This document shows, in pieces, positions 25,438-34,931 of a DNA stretch of 64,000 nt. The translations under genes and the position numbers were made by a program. The stretch covers positions 124,001 to 188,000 of the forward strand of contig JADKDM010000014.1 in the NCBI GenBank assembly GCA_016714565.1, in the 5' to 3' direction. The DNA comes from Candidatus Villigracilis propinquus. Its GTDB lineage: Bacteria; Chloroflexota; Anaerolineae; Anaerolineales; Villigracilaceae. Every line of letters begins with the position of its first letter. Within the stretch, counting starts at the first letter, position 1. The notes beneath the pieces were generated by a model that worked only from the letters and a program-made list of their open reading frames with translations, was not told the DNA's origin and made no database searches.

Positions 25438-27906
25438 ATGCAAAAAACCCTTCGTGCTTTTTCAATTCTGACAGTAATAGGCGGTCTATCCGCCTTTGTG
25501 TATCTGGCGTCCCTGCCCGGGGATGGACAGAATTTCTCGCCTTTTCGACTGTTGTCTTTAGCAGTCATTCTGGCGGTCATCTGTGCCGGTGTTTTCGTCT
25601 TTTTCAAATTTGGGTCAGCCCAAAAAGCGGTGGAATTAACGGCGCGAATTCAAGGTTTGCGGTTTGGGGTTGCTCTGGCTTTTGTTCTTTTTGCGGCGGC
25701 GCTCACAGCGTGGATAACTTTTCTTTACCGTGAATCAGTTGTCAGCTTAATGGGTGAGGCGGTGTACGAACGTCTGGCCCCGCTTATGCTGATTGGGTCG
25801 CTGGTCTGTATGCAGGCGGGAATTATCCTTGTTCTTCCCATCCTCCTTGATAAAAAAGATGAGGCGTTGCGGGGTGTTTGGAAGACGATGCTTTTTATCC
25901 TTGGTGGGTTTGCCCTGGTCGCGATCTTTATCTCTCTCACGGGAATTGGTTTCACCTTTGACGCTGTTGGACTCAATTGGGGGCCGGTGGGAACTCCGTT
26001 GACCTTTGCTCAGGTGAACCTGGTTTTATCCCTTGGGTTCCTGCTTTCTTTTCTCTTGTATGCGGTCGGTTCACGAATAAAAGACAACCGCTCTCGCTGG
26101 CAGCTTGTTCTGGATGTTGGCATCTTCCTTGCGATGTGGGGAATGGCTGTTCTGCTTTGGTCGAATCAAACCATCAGCCCTTCCCATTTTTCGCCCGCCA
26201 CCTCCGCGCCCAATTACGAATACTATCCATATTCTGATGCCGCCGTGTTTGACAGAATGTCCTATCATCTGCTTTCGGGAATCGGTTTTTCAGACACGTT
26301 GGTCCGCAGGCCTTTGTATGTTGGTCTGTTGGCCTTGTTCCATAAAATTGGCGGAACTGGGTATGAGGGAACAGTCTTTGTTCAAATTCTGTTCCTTGCG
26401 TTGATTCCCTCTTTCATGTATTTACTGACTGCTAAATTTTCCAACCGTCTCGCCGGATTTTTGGCAGGCGGGCTTATCCTGCTGCGCGAGACAAATGCAA
26501 TTGACCTTTCGGGAAAGATCGTTGCCTCTCACGCAAAACTGATGATGAGCGACCTGCCTGCTACATTGGGGATCATTGTTTTTGTGTATGCCTGCATCAT
26601 TCTGCTCAAAAAACCAAAACACGATACATGGCTGCTGCTGGTCATTGGCGCGTCTCTTGGATTGCTGGCGCTGGTGCGCGCGCAGTCGATCATCCTTTTG
26701 CCGTTGATCCTTTTGTTTGTGCTACTCCCGCAAAAAAATAAGAAACCCCAATATGTCAGTCCGGTGCTCATTCTTCTTGGCATGATTCTGGTGATCACTC
26801 CCTGGGCGTGGCGGAATTGGAATAACACCGGCGTGCTCGCGCTCGGTGACCCCGGTGAAAAAATGTTGATGGCGCGCAATTACTCGCTGAGTTTGGAGGA
26901 GTATCCGCAGCAATTGGCGGGTGAGACCACCTCCGATTTTTCAAGCAGGCTCTCCCGCGATATTCGAACCTTTATTCTTGAGCATCCCGGGGATGTGGCG
27001 TTTTTTATTTCCAATCACTTCATGCACAGCCTTGCTGAAAACGCGGTGTACATTGCGCCCGTTTATTCCACCGATACGCCGCGAAGCCTCGTCGCTCAAA
27101 ATCCATTTTGGGATGTGTGGGAAGGCGCGTTGACCAGCAAAAATAGTTTTGCCCTGCTTTGCAATCTTGCCATCCTTGCCTTTGGGATTAGCCTTGCTCA
27201 AAAGGATGACGAGCTGGCGGGATGGTTTCCACTCCTGGTCTTTGTGACTTACCAGGCGGGGAACGCGCTCGCTCGCACTTCGGGATGGAGGTTTGCGCTC
27301 CCGGTTGATTGGATCACGCTGATGTATTTTTGTGTCGCGCTTTCCTACCTGCCTTCCAGGATCGGAGCAGTGTTCGCTGCACAGCCTTCCGCTTTGGAGG
27401 GTCATCCCCAGCCCGAAAAAACAACGATGATCTATCCTGCGGTATTTTTGTTCCTATTCTTTCTGGGCATTTCCGTCCCGCTTTCTGAGCGGTTGATCTC
27501 CAAACAGAATTTCGATTATTTGATGGATGAAACCAAAAATGTGCTGGTCGAAAAAAGTATCCTGACCGCCGATCAATTCACGCAGTTCCTTTCGCAGAAG
27601 AATGCAGTGCTCCTTTCCGGCGTTGAGTTGTATCCCCGTTACTACAGGCCGGGTGGGGATATTTATCTGTCTGGCATGCCGGATACTTTCAAGTACCAGC
27701 ATTTCTGGTTGCTCAATGAAGGCGATACGCAGATCGTTCTGCCAAGGGAAAAGCCACCGGAGTTCTTCCCGCACGCTTCTACAGTTTCTGTGCTGGGCTG
27801 CACGGATGGCGCTTTTATATCCGCTTGGGCTGTGGTATTTCACAGCGAGGCAGGAGAACAGCAGGTGGTTCTTCAGGAACCATTGCCACTGCTTGTCTGT
27901 CCATAA
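25438..27906 (+). CDS. Large multispanning membrane protein, probable GT-C glycosyltransferase
   Basis: 822 aa. A seven- to eight-helix N-terminal module precedes a GT-C-like core. The first external loop of the core, NYEYYPYSDAAVFDRMSYHLL (about 270), carries Asp residues in the place where GT39/GT83 enzymes have their catalytic Asp; RRPLYVGLLALFH follows. Then come repeated hydrophobic helices and a soluble C-terminal domain of about 150 residues. GT-C enzymes use polyprenyl-linked sugars outside the membrane. The added N-terminal module is unusual. No acceptor can be named. Followed 14 bases later by the cyclase gene. Confidence 0.65.
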   Translation: MQKTLRAFSILTVIGGLSAFVYLASLPGDGQNFSPFRLLSLAVILAVICAGVFVFFKFGSAQKAVELTARIQGLRFGVALAFVLFAAALTAWITFLYRESVVSLMGEAVYERLAPLMLIGSLVCMQAGIILVLPILLDKKDEALRGVWKTMLFILGGFALVAIFISLTGIGFTFDAVGLNWGPVGTPLTFAQVNLVLSLGFLLSFLLYAVGSRIKDNRSRWQLVLDVGIFLAMWGMAVLLWSNQTISPSHFSPATSAPNYEYYPYSDAAVFDRMSYHLLSGIGFSDTLVRRPLYVGLLALFHKIGGTGYEGTVFVQILFLALIPSFMYLLTAKFSNRLAGFLAGGLILLRETNAIDLSGKIVASHAKLMMSDLPATLGIIVFVYACIILLKKPKHDTWLLLVIGASLGLLALVRAQSIILLPLILLFVLLPQKNKKPQYVSPVLILLGMILVITPWAWRNWNNTGVLALGDPGEKMLMARNYSLSLEEYPQQLAGETTSDFSSRLSRDIRTFILEHPGDVAFFISNHFMHSLAENAVYIAPVYSTDTPRSLVAQNPFWDVWEGALTSKNSFALLCNLAILAFGISLAQKDDELAGWFPLLVFVTYQAGNALARTSGWRFALPVDWITLMYFCVALSYLPSRIGAVFAAQPSALEGHPQPEKTTMIYPAVFLFLFFLGISVPLSERLISKQNFDYLMDETKNVLVEKSILTADQFTQFLSQKNAVLLSGVELYPRYYRPGGDIYLSGMPDTFKYQHFWLLNEGDTQIVLPREKPPEFFPHASTVSVLGCTDGAFISAWAVVFHSEAGEQQVVLQEPLPLLVCP

Positions 27907-27920
27907 AAACAGGAGTACCC

Positions 27921-28805
27921 ATGAACAAACGTGTAAAATTCGATTTTGAAATTGATTTCACCAACGGTGGCGGAATTCAGGGGCAGGATTTCCGTCTTGA
28001 TATTGATGGGGATGACATCGAAGATAAAATTCTTGCAGATTACATTGTCAAAGACATGCAGCTACTCATGGCTGGCGAAGTGCGTATTCTCAACAAAGAG
28101 GTCATCATCGAGAAGCACAAACGGCAGGCGGTCAACGCACAGGCAGATCCCTCTTATATTGATCTGAGTCACATCATCCACGATGGATTGGTTACATATA
28201 AAGGTTTACCTGCCCCCATCATTTGTGATTATCTCAGCCGCGAAGACTCACGCGGGCGTTATGCCCCCGGCACCGAGTTTCAGATCGGCAAGATCGAGAT
28301 GGTGACCAACACAGGCACATACGTGGATTGTCCATTTCATCGATACGAAGACGGCAAAGACCTCTCCAAAGTGGCACTCGAAAGTTTTGTCGATCTCGAA
28401 GGCATCGTCATTCGTGCGGATTATCGCAAGGGGCTGGCGGTTACCGCCGAGGCGTTCAAAGGCAAAGAGTTGCGCGGGTACGCGGTCCTCGTCCACACCG
28501 GCTGGGATGAGCATTGGGCAACTGACAGGTATTTCGAAGATCATCCCTTCCTCACCGAAGATGCGGCTATTTATCTGAAGCGGTGCGGTGTCAAACTTGT
28601 TGGCATCGACTCAATGAACATCGACGACACCCGCGGTAATGCCCGCCCGGTTCATTCCACGCTGCTGCGGGATGAGATCCTGATCGCCGAGCATTTGTGT
28701 AATCTGGCAAATGTCCCAGATGAGGGATTCTCCTTTACGGCTGTCCCGCCAAAGATCGAAGGAGCCGGTACGTTTCCCGTCCGTGCGTTTGCGAAATTAA
28801 AGTAA
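27921..28805 (+). CDS. Cyclase/kynurenine-formamidase-like protein with altered metal motif and N-terminal extension
   Basis: 294 aa. AGGAG six bases upstream fixes ATG 27921. Residues 1 to about 70 form an extra domain (FDFEIDFTNGGGIQGQDFRL); the cyclase fold starts at YIDLSHIIHDGLVTYKGLP. The family motif HxGTHxDxPxH reads NTGTYVDCPFHRYEDG: the first His is Asn and the second is Tyr, while Asp and the last His remain. Later motifs VLVHTGWDEHW and GVKLVGIDSMNIDD are normal. Metal binding may be changed or lost. It lies among membrane glycosyltransferases, but a functional link is not evident. Confidence 0.75.
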   Translation: MNKRVKFDFEIDFTNGGGIQGQDFRLDIDGDDIEDKILADYIVKDMQLLMAGEVRILNKEVIIEKHKRQAVNAQADPSYIDLSHIIHDGLVTYKGLPAPIICDYLSREDSRGRYAPGTEFQIGKIEMVTNTGTYVDCPFHRYEDGKDLSKVALESFVDLEGIVIRADYRKGLAVTAEAFKGKELRGYAVLVHTGWDEHWATDRYFEDHPFLTEDAAIYLKRCGVKLVGIDSMNIDDTRGNARPVHSTLLRDEILIAEHLCNLANVPDEGFSFTAVPPKIEGAGTFPVRAFAKLK

Positions 28806-28869
28806 ACAGGGGAGATGCGTCCACGATTTATTTTCTGAGGCTTTGGTATACTGCCTTTCAGTATTGACC

Positions 28870-30144
28870 ATGTCATATTATTCCCCGTATTTTCCTTTTC
28901 TGGTTTTACCCGTTGTTTTAGCTGGGCTATATTTTCTGTTTGAAAACCGTTTGACGAAACCCTGGATGCGCTGGGCCTGGTGGATCGGCTGCCTGTTGAT
29001 CCTTTTGACGGTGGGGTGGTACGCGTCGGCTCAAAACCAGTACTGGTACGACTTTTTCAAAGGCTATTATCACAGCGGACGGAAGATCATTGGCAGACAG
29101 GATCTCCTGTACGATGCATCCTGCTACGGCTATGTTAATTTTCCGCTTCTGGCTTATGTTTTTGTGCCGTTCGCAAAGCTTCCAAAGGAACTGGCTGGGC
29201 CGCTGTTCTTCCTGATCGGTTATCTCTCGATCCTTTCATTGGCGTACTGGCTTGTCAAATTTTCCGGCGCGAAAGGCTGGTCGCGCTGGGTTATCCTTGC
29301 CTTTTTGGCGGTGAGCGGTCCCCTGGATTACAGTGTTTGGCTGGGGAATATCACACATATCATCATGTTGGGGATGCTCCTATTGCTTTGGTGGTTTAAA
29401 CAAGGCAGACAGTGGCTTACGGGCTTTCTGCTTGGCGTCGTTGGCCTGATCAAGATCCCATTGATTTTGCCAGCCGGGTATTTTTTCATCCGCCGTCAGT
29501 GGCGCGTGGTTGGCGGCGGACTTTTGATCTTCGGCCTTGTGCTGGGATTGTCGCTTTGGCTGATTCCATTTTCCCTGAATACCACATGGCTCGACCGATG
29601 TATCCTTTCGTTTTCAGGCCATCCCGTTCCCGCGTATAACAACCAGGCGGTTTCCGGCTTTTTGGCGCGCGAGTTTATGCCGGGCAATTTAAGCTGGGAG
29701 CCACAATCTCCGCCTGCCGGTTTTGCGCTGGCTTCCAACCTTGCGCTTTTCGTGTTGTACGCGCCTGTTCTTGTGATGCTGTTCCGTGGCTTAAGATCGC
29801 CCCGGACTGTCACCATGCTTCTGCTTGAGTTCTTTATCGTGCTTGTCAGTTCAATATTGACCAGCCCCATTTCGTGGACACATTATTTTATGCTGCTACT
29901 GATTCCTGCCGCATTCTGCATGGCCAATGATGATCTGAAGGCCAATAAAACCTGGCACTATGTGCTGCTTGGCGTCGCTTTGGTGCTTATTTCAATCCCC
30001 ATTAAACTGACAACCACGTTGTTCGAGAAAACCGGACAGGAACTATTCCTCTCCATGCATTTTATCGGTGGCATTCTGTTTTATTTATTTCTTCTTGCGG
30101 TGTGGATGAACAACCAACGTACCTCATATAGGCAGACTATTTAA
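28870..30144 (+). CDS. GT87 (DUF2029) family glycosyltransferase
   Basis: 424 aa, about ten membrane helices. DFFKGYYHSGRKIIGRQDLLY followed by YVNFPLLAYVFVPFA is the recognisable first external loop of DUF2029/GT87 enzymes, including the catalytic-type Asp. Known members are polyprenyl-phosphomannose-dependent mannosyltransferases. The start at 28870 follows the sequence CAGTATTGACC; an upstream in-frame GTG/ATG at 28843 is less likely. Stop and next start overlap by one base (TAATG). Confidence 0.75.
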   Translation: MSYYSPYFPFLVLPVVLAGLYFLFENRLTKPWMRWAWWIGCLLILLTVGWYASAQNQYWYDFFKGYYHSGRKIIGRQDLLYDASCYGYVNFPLLAYVFVPFAKLPKELAGPLFFLIGYLSILSLAYWLVKFSGAKGWSRWVILAFLAVSGPLDYSVWLGNITHIIMLGMLLLLWWFKQGRQWLTGFLLGVVGLIKIPLILPAGYFFIRRQWRVVGGGLLIFGLVLGLSLWLIPFSLNTTWLDRCILSFSGHPVPAYNNQAVSGFLAREFMPGNLSWEPQSPPAGFALASNLALFVLYAPVLVMLFRGLRSPRTVTMLLLEFFIVLVSSILTSPISWTHYFMLLLIPAAFCMANDDLKANKTWHYVLLGVALVLISIPIKLTTTLFEKTGQELFLSMHFIGGILFYLFLLAVWMNNQRTSYRQTI

Positions 30145-31604
30145 TGAAAACAACGATCAGGTTCCTTGCGTCCCTGTTTTTTGCCTCGCTCCTCGCGTTT
30201 GGATTTAATCTGTATTTCTTTGACCTGCTCCATCAACCTTTAATGGATCAGGCGCTTTTGATGTTCTTTTTTTCAGCGGCGCTGACGTACATATTTTTTT
30301 CGCTTTCGATGGAAGGACTGTCGGTTTTTGGAAAAGATGAAGAGAAGTCTTCGCCTTCGGTTTTTCCCCTGCGCGGGCACATACCCGGAATTTTGCTTGC
30401 CCTGGCCTTCTTTGTTCTTTATTTTTATTTTGGATTGCAGCTCAATCGTTTGAGCGCCGCCCAGGTGGATAACCTGTTTGAGGCCGATGTGGGTTCCTGG
30501 ATACGGCGCATCTCCGGCCCCGGGGAACGGGACTTCGTCATGCGCGGGCCGCATCCTTTTGCGTATTTCGTATTTCGTCCGTTCGGCTGGCTTCTCAATC
30601 TGATTACGAAAGACCCCACAATTTCCGCGATCCTGTTGAATACATTCGCGGGCGGGATGTGTGTCTATTTGGCTTGGCTGCTCATCAAACGTCATTTCAA
30701 TAACGACATCTACGCGTTATTGGTTGCAGGCCTGTTGGGGTTGAGTACCTCCCATTTCTTTTTCGGTGCCGTGGTGGAGACATATATTTTCTCCGCCCTG
30801 TCAATGCTCCTGTTCTTTCTTCTTCTGGAAGCAGACCGGCGTTCCATCCTCCCCTTGATCCTTGCCGGCACTCTGACCTTTGGTATTACCATTACGAATT
30901 TTATTCAAGATGGGATCGGATTTCTTGTTCACCGTCCGCGCTGGAGGGATATCTTCCGCTTCTTTGCGTGGGCGATCTCGCTTTCAGTCATCCTGAGCAT
31001 CCTTCACGCGGCAATGTATCCATCCAGTAAATTGTTCTTCCTGCTATCCAGCACCCAAAATGAAGAACAGTTTTTCAACGGCATCCTCGAAATGCCCAGA
31101 TGGAAGGTCGTCGCGCGCATCATATTTCTTTTACGCACTGTTTTTCTTTATACTGCCATTGCTCCGGAGGTGTACATACTCCGTGAGGAAGTGGGCAGCT
31201 TCATCCCTGAATTCAGGTTTTTCAAACTTGTGCCCGGTACCATGTCCTACAGCGGATACGGAGGTTTGGGAACGGTTCTGGTAGCGATATGGGTAATCAT
31301 GCTTGCTGCGGCCGGGCTGATGTTCCTGTGGAATTTGATCCGCACCCGAAAGGCGGGACTGGCGTTTGCATTCGCGCTTTGTATTTTATTCAACCTCGTT
31401 CTGCATATCGATTACGGTCAGGAACTGTTCCTGTATTCCCCGGATTGGGCTTATGCGTTGATATTATTTGTCGCCTTCGGGCTTGCCCCTTTCCGCGAGA
31501 ACCGCTTCTTTCAGGTTGGAATGTTTGTGTTTTTGATAGTGCTGGCGATCAATCAATGGCATTTTATGGATGTAATCATTCAGGCGCTTCTACCCTACAT
31601 GTGA
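30144..31604 (+). CDS. Multispanning membrane protein, GT-C-like
   Basis: 486 aa, about eleven membrane helices. The external loop NLFEADVGSWIRRISGPGERDF with ADVG and HPFAYFVFRPFGWLL has the GT-C layout, and FGAVVETYIFSALSML is conserved in related membrane proteins. Start overlaps the GT87 stop, so the two are coupled. Probably part of cell-envelope polysaccharide or glycoprotein synthesis, inferred from topology and neighbours only. Confidence 0.6.
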   Translation: MKTTIRFLASLFFASLLAFGFNLYFFDLLHQPLMDQALLMFFFSAALTYIFFSLSMEGLSVFGKDEEKSSPSVFPLRGHIPGILLALAFFVLYFYFGLQLNRLSAAQVDNLFEADVGSWIRRISGPGERDFVMRGPHPFAYFVFRPFGWLLNLITKDPTISAILLNTFAGGMCVYLAWLLIKRHFNNDIYALLVAGLLGLSTSHFFFGAVVETYIFSALSMLLFFLLLEADRRSILPLILAGTLTFGITITNFIQDGIGFLVHRPRWRDIFRFFAWAISLSVILSILHAAMYPSSKLFFLLSSTQNEEQFFNGILEMPRWKVVARIIFLLRTVFLYTAIAPEVYILREEVGSFIPEFRFFKLVPGTMSYSGYGGLGTVLVAIWVIMLAAAGLMFLWNLIRTRKAGLAFAFALCILFNLVLHIDYGQELFLYSPDWAYALILFVAFGLAPFRENRFFQVGMFVFLIVLAINQWHFMDVIIQALLPYM

Positions 31605-31981
31605 TTTTTTCTTCCTGTAAAAGAGAGACTACAGCAATCTTTTACCACGGAATCCACAGAGAAAAGAGGGAAATCTCTGTGGTAAAAAATGTTCAAACCT
31701 TTCCAGATGAATGCAGAATTCGCGTCTGGAATCTTTTGAACTATTTGTGTCTTGACCCGCATAAACTCATCTGCGAAATATTGATCTTTGGATAAGTTAT
31801 GTTTTCATCTCCCCGATCTATCCCACACAAAAGTACTGTTTTTCAAAAGAATCGCACCATGCTGCGATATTCATGGTTATAACAAGATGAAGGCCTCAGG
31901 TAACCATAAAGATGCCCCCGCGCATCTTCTTTTCTGCCTGTTGGCGATGGGGTATCATCCCCATGAACATAGGAGGAACAC
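31605..31981. other. Intergenic stretch between GT-C gene and SH3 lipoprotein
   Basis: No credible gene. It holds the palindromic repeat at 31641-31686 (TTTACCAC...GTGGTAAA) and the ribosome site AGGAGG before 31982. A short possible -10 TATCAT at about 31952 lacks a good -35. Confidence 0.5.
31641..31686. repeat. Short palindromic repeat, TTTACCAC...GTGGTAAA type
   Basis: Terminal 8-bp perfect arms, and an inner CACAGAGA / TCTCTGTG pair. Related to the element at 18203-18286. Confidence 0.55.
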
Positions 31982-32683
31982 ATGAAACGCACCGTCCTGA
32001 TCACAGGACTTCTCTCGATCATCTTAATGGCATGTAGTCGGTCATCCGCCACAGCTTTGCCTGCTGAAGTTATTTCAACAGCAACCAGCGTTTCCACGCT
32101 CACACCCATCCCACTCACCGCAACACCCGTTGTGGTTACATTGAATGTGATCAGTGAACGGATTAATTGCCGGTCCGGCCCGGGCACGGTCTATGAATTG
32201 GTTAACGAATTCCCACTCGGGCAAATACTCCGCGCGGTTGGACGCAACGAATCCTTCAGCTGGTGGTACATTCAAGACCCCGGCAATCCCGGCGGTTTTT
32301 GCTGGGTTTCTGCGGATGTAACCCAGCCTCAATCACCAACCAGCGAAATGCAGGTTGCGCCGCCTCCGTTCGTTACCATCAACAAAGTGGATCTGCGCGT
32401 CGAGCCGAACCGTATCAACGTTAACTGTAATCAGTTTCCACAAACCGTATTCTTTGAAGCGCAGATCACAGCTAGCGGCCCCACACTGTTGAAATGGAAA
32501 TGGGAATTAAGCACAGGCATCACCTCCAATGAAGGTGCGCTCGTATATGAAGAATCCGGCACGCAGGTCATTAATGAGTATTACCAGATCAACGCCCCCG
32601 GAGATTATTGGGTCAAGCTTGTGATCCTGGCCCCGAATGAACATGTTGAACAGGTGACATTCCCCGTCACCTGCAATCCGTGA
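31982..32683 (+). CDS. Lipoprotein with bacterial SH3 domain
   Basis: 233 aa. Signal peptide MKRTVLITGLLSIILMAC with a lipobox LMAC. A Thr/Pro-rich linker (STLTPIPLTATP) leads to an SH3-type domain: SERINCRSGPGTVYELV then LGQILRAVGR and WWYIQDPGNPGGFCWVS. The C-terminal half is beta-rich (VDLRVEPNRINVNCNQFP) and may be an Ig-like fold. SH3 domains of this kind often bind cell-wall peptide. AGGAGG eight bases upstream is a strong ribosome site. Confidence 0.8.
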   Translation: MKRTVLITGLLSIILMACSRSSATALPAEVISTATSVSTLTPIPLTATPVVVTLNVISERINCRSGPGTVYELVNEFPLGQILRAVGRNESFSWWYIQDPGNPGGFCWVSADVTQPQSPTSEMQVAPPPFVTINKVDLRVEPNRINVNCNQFPQTVFFEAQITASGPTLLKWKWELSTGITSNEGALVYEESGTQVINEYYQINAPGDYWVKLVILAPNEHVEQVTFPVTCNP

Positions 32684-32733
32684 CCTTCGCATCCTTCCTG
32701 CGGGACAGTTGATCTGGCCAACAAAAAAATCTT

Positions 32734-32793
32734 CGCCGCTCTGTCATTGCAAAGCCCTCCAGCACCGGAGGGCTTTGCAATGACAGAGCGGCG
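32734..32793. repeat. Perfect 27-bp inverted repeat
   Basis: Arms of 27 bp match without a single mismatch around a 6-base loop (AGCACC). The arm contains CTGTCATTGCAAAGCCC, which shares GTCATTGC with the ends of the larger MITE-like family. No T run follows. Confidence 0.75.
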
Positions 32794-32958
32794 CACCCCG
32801 AATGGGTGAATTTTCCCTTTTGGAGGGAAACTTTTAACCCCGAACTTGCGTAGGTTGTTATGTTCCAACAATTAAGATCAAGACCAAAAGTTATAACAAA
32901 ACCGAAAGGCTTAATTGAAAGGGACTTTGTTATGATTGCGAAAAGCGAAATCTAAAAT

Positions 32959-34914
32959 ATGCCCACCAGCCCGATCACGCATGAAACATCGCTCAAAAAC
33001 CGTCCCGTTCTGCGCGGCGTGCTGCTTGGTGTATGGGGTGTTGTTATCATTTACACCGTGGTGGTACTAGGGGCTGTCCTTTCACCGCAATTCTCGTCAC
33101 TCAAAAATTCAAATTTCGCCCAGATGATCCTGGGGATTCCCACTCTTCTTCAACTCAGCATTGACTACGGGGTCGATTTACTGCTCATCTTCGGGTTTTC
33201 AGTCATCGGCGGGATGCTCATTGTGCGCCGCTCCGATGACTGGTTCGCGATCTTCACCTCCCTGTTCCTGATCGTTTTCGGAGTGCGTGTCACCAACCTG
33301 GCAAATACCATCGCCTTAACTCCAGGGTATGAGATGTCTGGCGGGCTGATCCTGGCGTTGGGTGATATTGGTGTTGTCCTATTCTCGATGCTTTTCCCCG
33401 ATGGAAAGTTTGTTCCGCGCTGGTTCAAGTTCGTTGCCCCATTGTTAATCGCCACCATGTTGGGGATCTATATTTTCCCCAATTCTCCATTCTTTTGGGA
33501 TGTGATGGGGCGCAGCGCATATTTGTGGGTAACAACGATATGGTACGTCACAGGGATCGCAGCTTCCATATATCGCTATGCGCGTCACTCCACGCTTGCG
33601 CAAAGGCAACAGATCCGCTGGGCATTTATTGGGACGATGGGTCCCTTCTCGTGGTTTTTGATCTTTCAATTGCTGCAAGTTTTTATCCCCGCGTTTTTAG
33701 GGTCTTCGTTATCTGCTGCAGGCTTTCAGATCGTGGCTCGACTGGCAGGGATTCCCCTGTTTTTGATGCTGCCACTTTTTATCACCATATCCATTGCACG
33801 CAGCAAATTATTCGATATTGACCTGCTGATCAACCGCTCGCTTGTGTATGGCATCCTCACCCTTGGGTTGGCTCTCACCTTCGCACTGGAATTCCTGCTG
33901 GTATCCGTCATCTTCAAAGAGATCCATCAGGGCGACCAATCGTTTCTTGTGGCGGTCGTTTTTTCAGTCTTGGCGGGCGCGTTCTTTCAACCCATGCGGA
34001 AAAAACTTCAACGCTTTGTAGACCGCTTCTTCTATCACATTCAGATCGATTACCAGAAGACCCCTGCCGAACTCCGCGCTGAAGCCGCAACCAATGTGGA
34101 GGGGATCACCTTCTCCTCCTATCATAATTTGCAATTGATCGGGCGCGGCGGCATGGCGGAAGTGTACCGCGCCACTAATTCAATGAGGCGTAGGGAAGTT
34201 GCCATCAAGGTTTTGCACGCCGCTTTGGCCGGTGACGAACAATTTCAAAAACGTTTCGTGCGTGAAGCGGAAGTTGTCTCCGGGCTCGATCACCCCAACA
34301 TTGTCCGCGTTACCGATTTCGGGCAGGAACATGGCACCTACTATATCGTCATGGAACTTCTCTCAGGGCCCGATCTCAACCATCTGTTGAAACAGGAGAA
34401 GCAGATCAGCCTGCCCCGAACCGTGGGCTTATTGCGCGGTGTTGCCGACGCGCTCGATTATGCCCACCAGCGCGGACTGGTACACCGCGATATCAAGCCA
34501 TCCAATGTAATGCTTGATTCTTCCCAAACCCCGCCGCGCGCAGTGTTGACTGACTTCGGTATTGCCAAAATATCCGATGCCCACACACGCATCACGAATA
34601 CCGGCATACTCGGCACTTTCGATTACATGTCCCCCGAGCAGATTCAAGCCTCCGCCAAAGTGGATGGCCGCGCCGACATCTATGCGCTTGGTGTGATGAC
34701 CTACCAAATGTTGACGGGCTCTCTGCCGTTCGAGCGGCCCAACACTGGTGCGGTCTTGCTCGCTCACCTGAATGCCCCTCCGCCGGATGCGCGCGAGATC
34801 ACGCGAGACCTTCCCCGCCGCGCGGCCTATGCCATTCAACAGGCCATGGCAAAGGACCCGGATGACAGGTTTGCCACCGCCGGGGAATTTATTTCGGTTT
34901 TGGAAAATATATAG
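32959..34914 (+). CDS. Seven-transmembrane Ser/Thr protein kinase chimera
   Basis: 651 aa. Residues 1 to about 350 are a multispanning membrane module like those of Chloroflexota sensor histidine kinases: several helices, then FDIDLLINRSLVYGILT, a further pair of helices, and FFQPMRKKLQRFVDRFFY. In place of a histidine kinase the C-terminus is a complete Hanks-type kinase: GRGGMAEVY, VAIKVLH, HRDIKPSNVML, DFGIAK and SPEQ. This puts a eukaryote-like kinase downstream of a two-component-type receptor. Monocistronic; the convergent neighbour is the ATP-grasp gene. Ligand and targets unknown. Confidence 0.9.
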   Translation: MPTSPITHETSLKNRPVLRGVLLGVWGVVIIYTVVVLGAVLSPQFSSLKNSNFAQMILGIPTLLQLSIDYGVDLLLIFGFSVIGGMLIVRRSDDWFAIFTSLFLIVFGVRVTNLANTIALTPGYEMSGGLILALGDIGVVLFSMLFPDGKFVPRWFKFVAPLLIATMLGIYIFPNSPFFWDVMGRSAYLWVTTIWYVTGIAASIYRYARHSTLAQRQQIRWAFIGTMGPFSWFLIFQLLQVFIPAFLGSSLSAAGFQIVARLAGIPLFLMLPLFITISIARSKLFDIDLLINRSLVYGILTLGLALTFALEFLLVSVIFKEIHQGDQSFLVAVVFSVLAGAFFQPMRKKLQRFVDRFFYHIQIDYQKTPAELRAEAATNVEGITFSSYHNLQLIGRGGMAEVYRATNSMRRREVAIKVLHAALAGDEQFQKRFVREAEVVSGLDHPNIVRVTDFGQEHGTYYIVMELLSGPDLNHLLKQEKQISLPRTVGLLRGVADALDYAHQRGLVHRDIKPSNVMLDSSQTPPRAVLTDFGIAKISDAHTRITNTGILGTFDYMSPEQIQASAKVDGRADIYALGVMTYQMLTGSLPFERPNTGAVLLAHLNAPPPDAREITRDLPRRAAYAIQQAMAKDPDDRFATAGEFISVLENI

Positions 34915-34931
34915 AATTTTGTCACTGTTCA

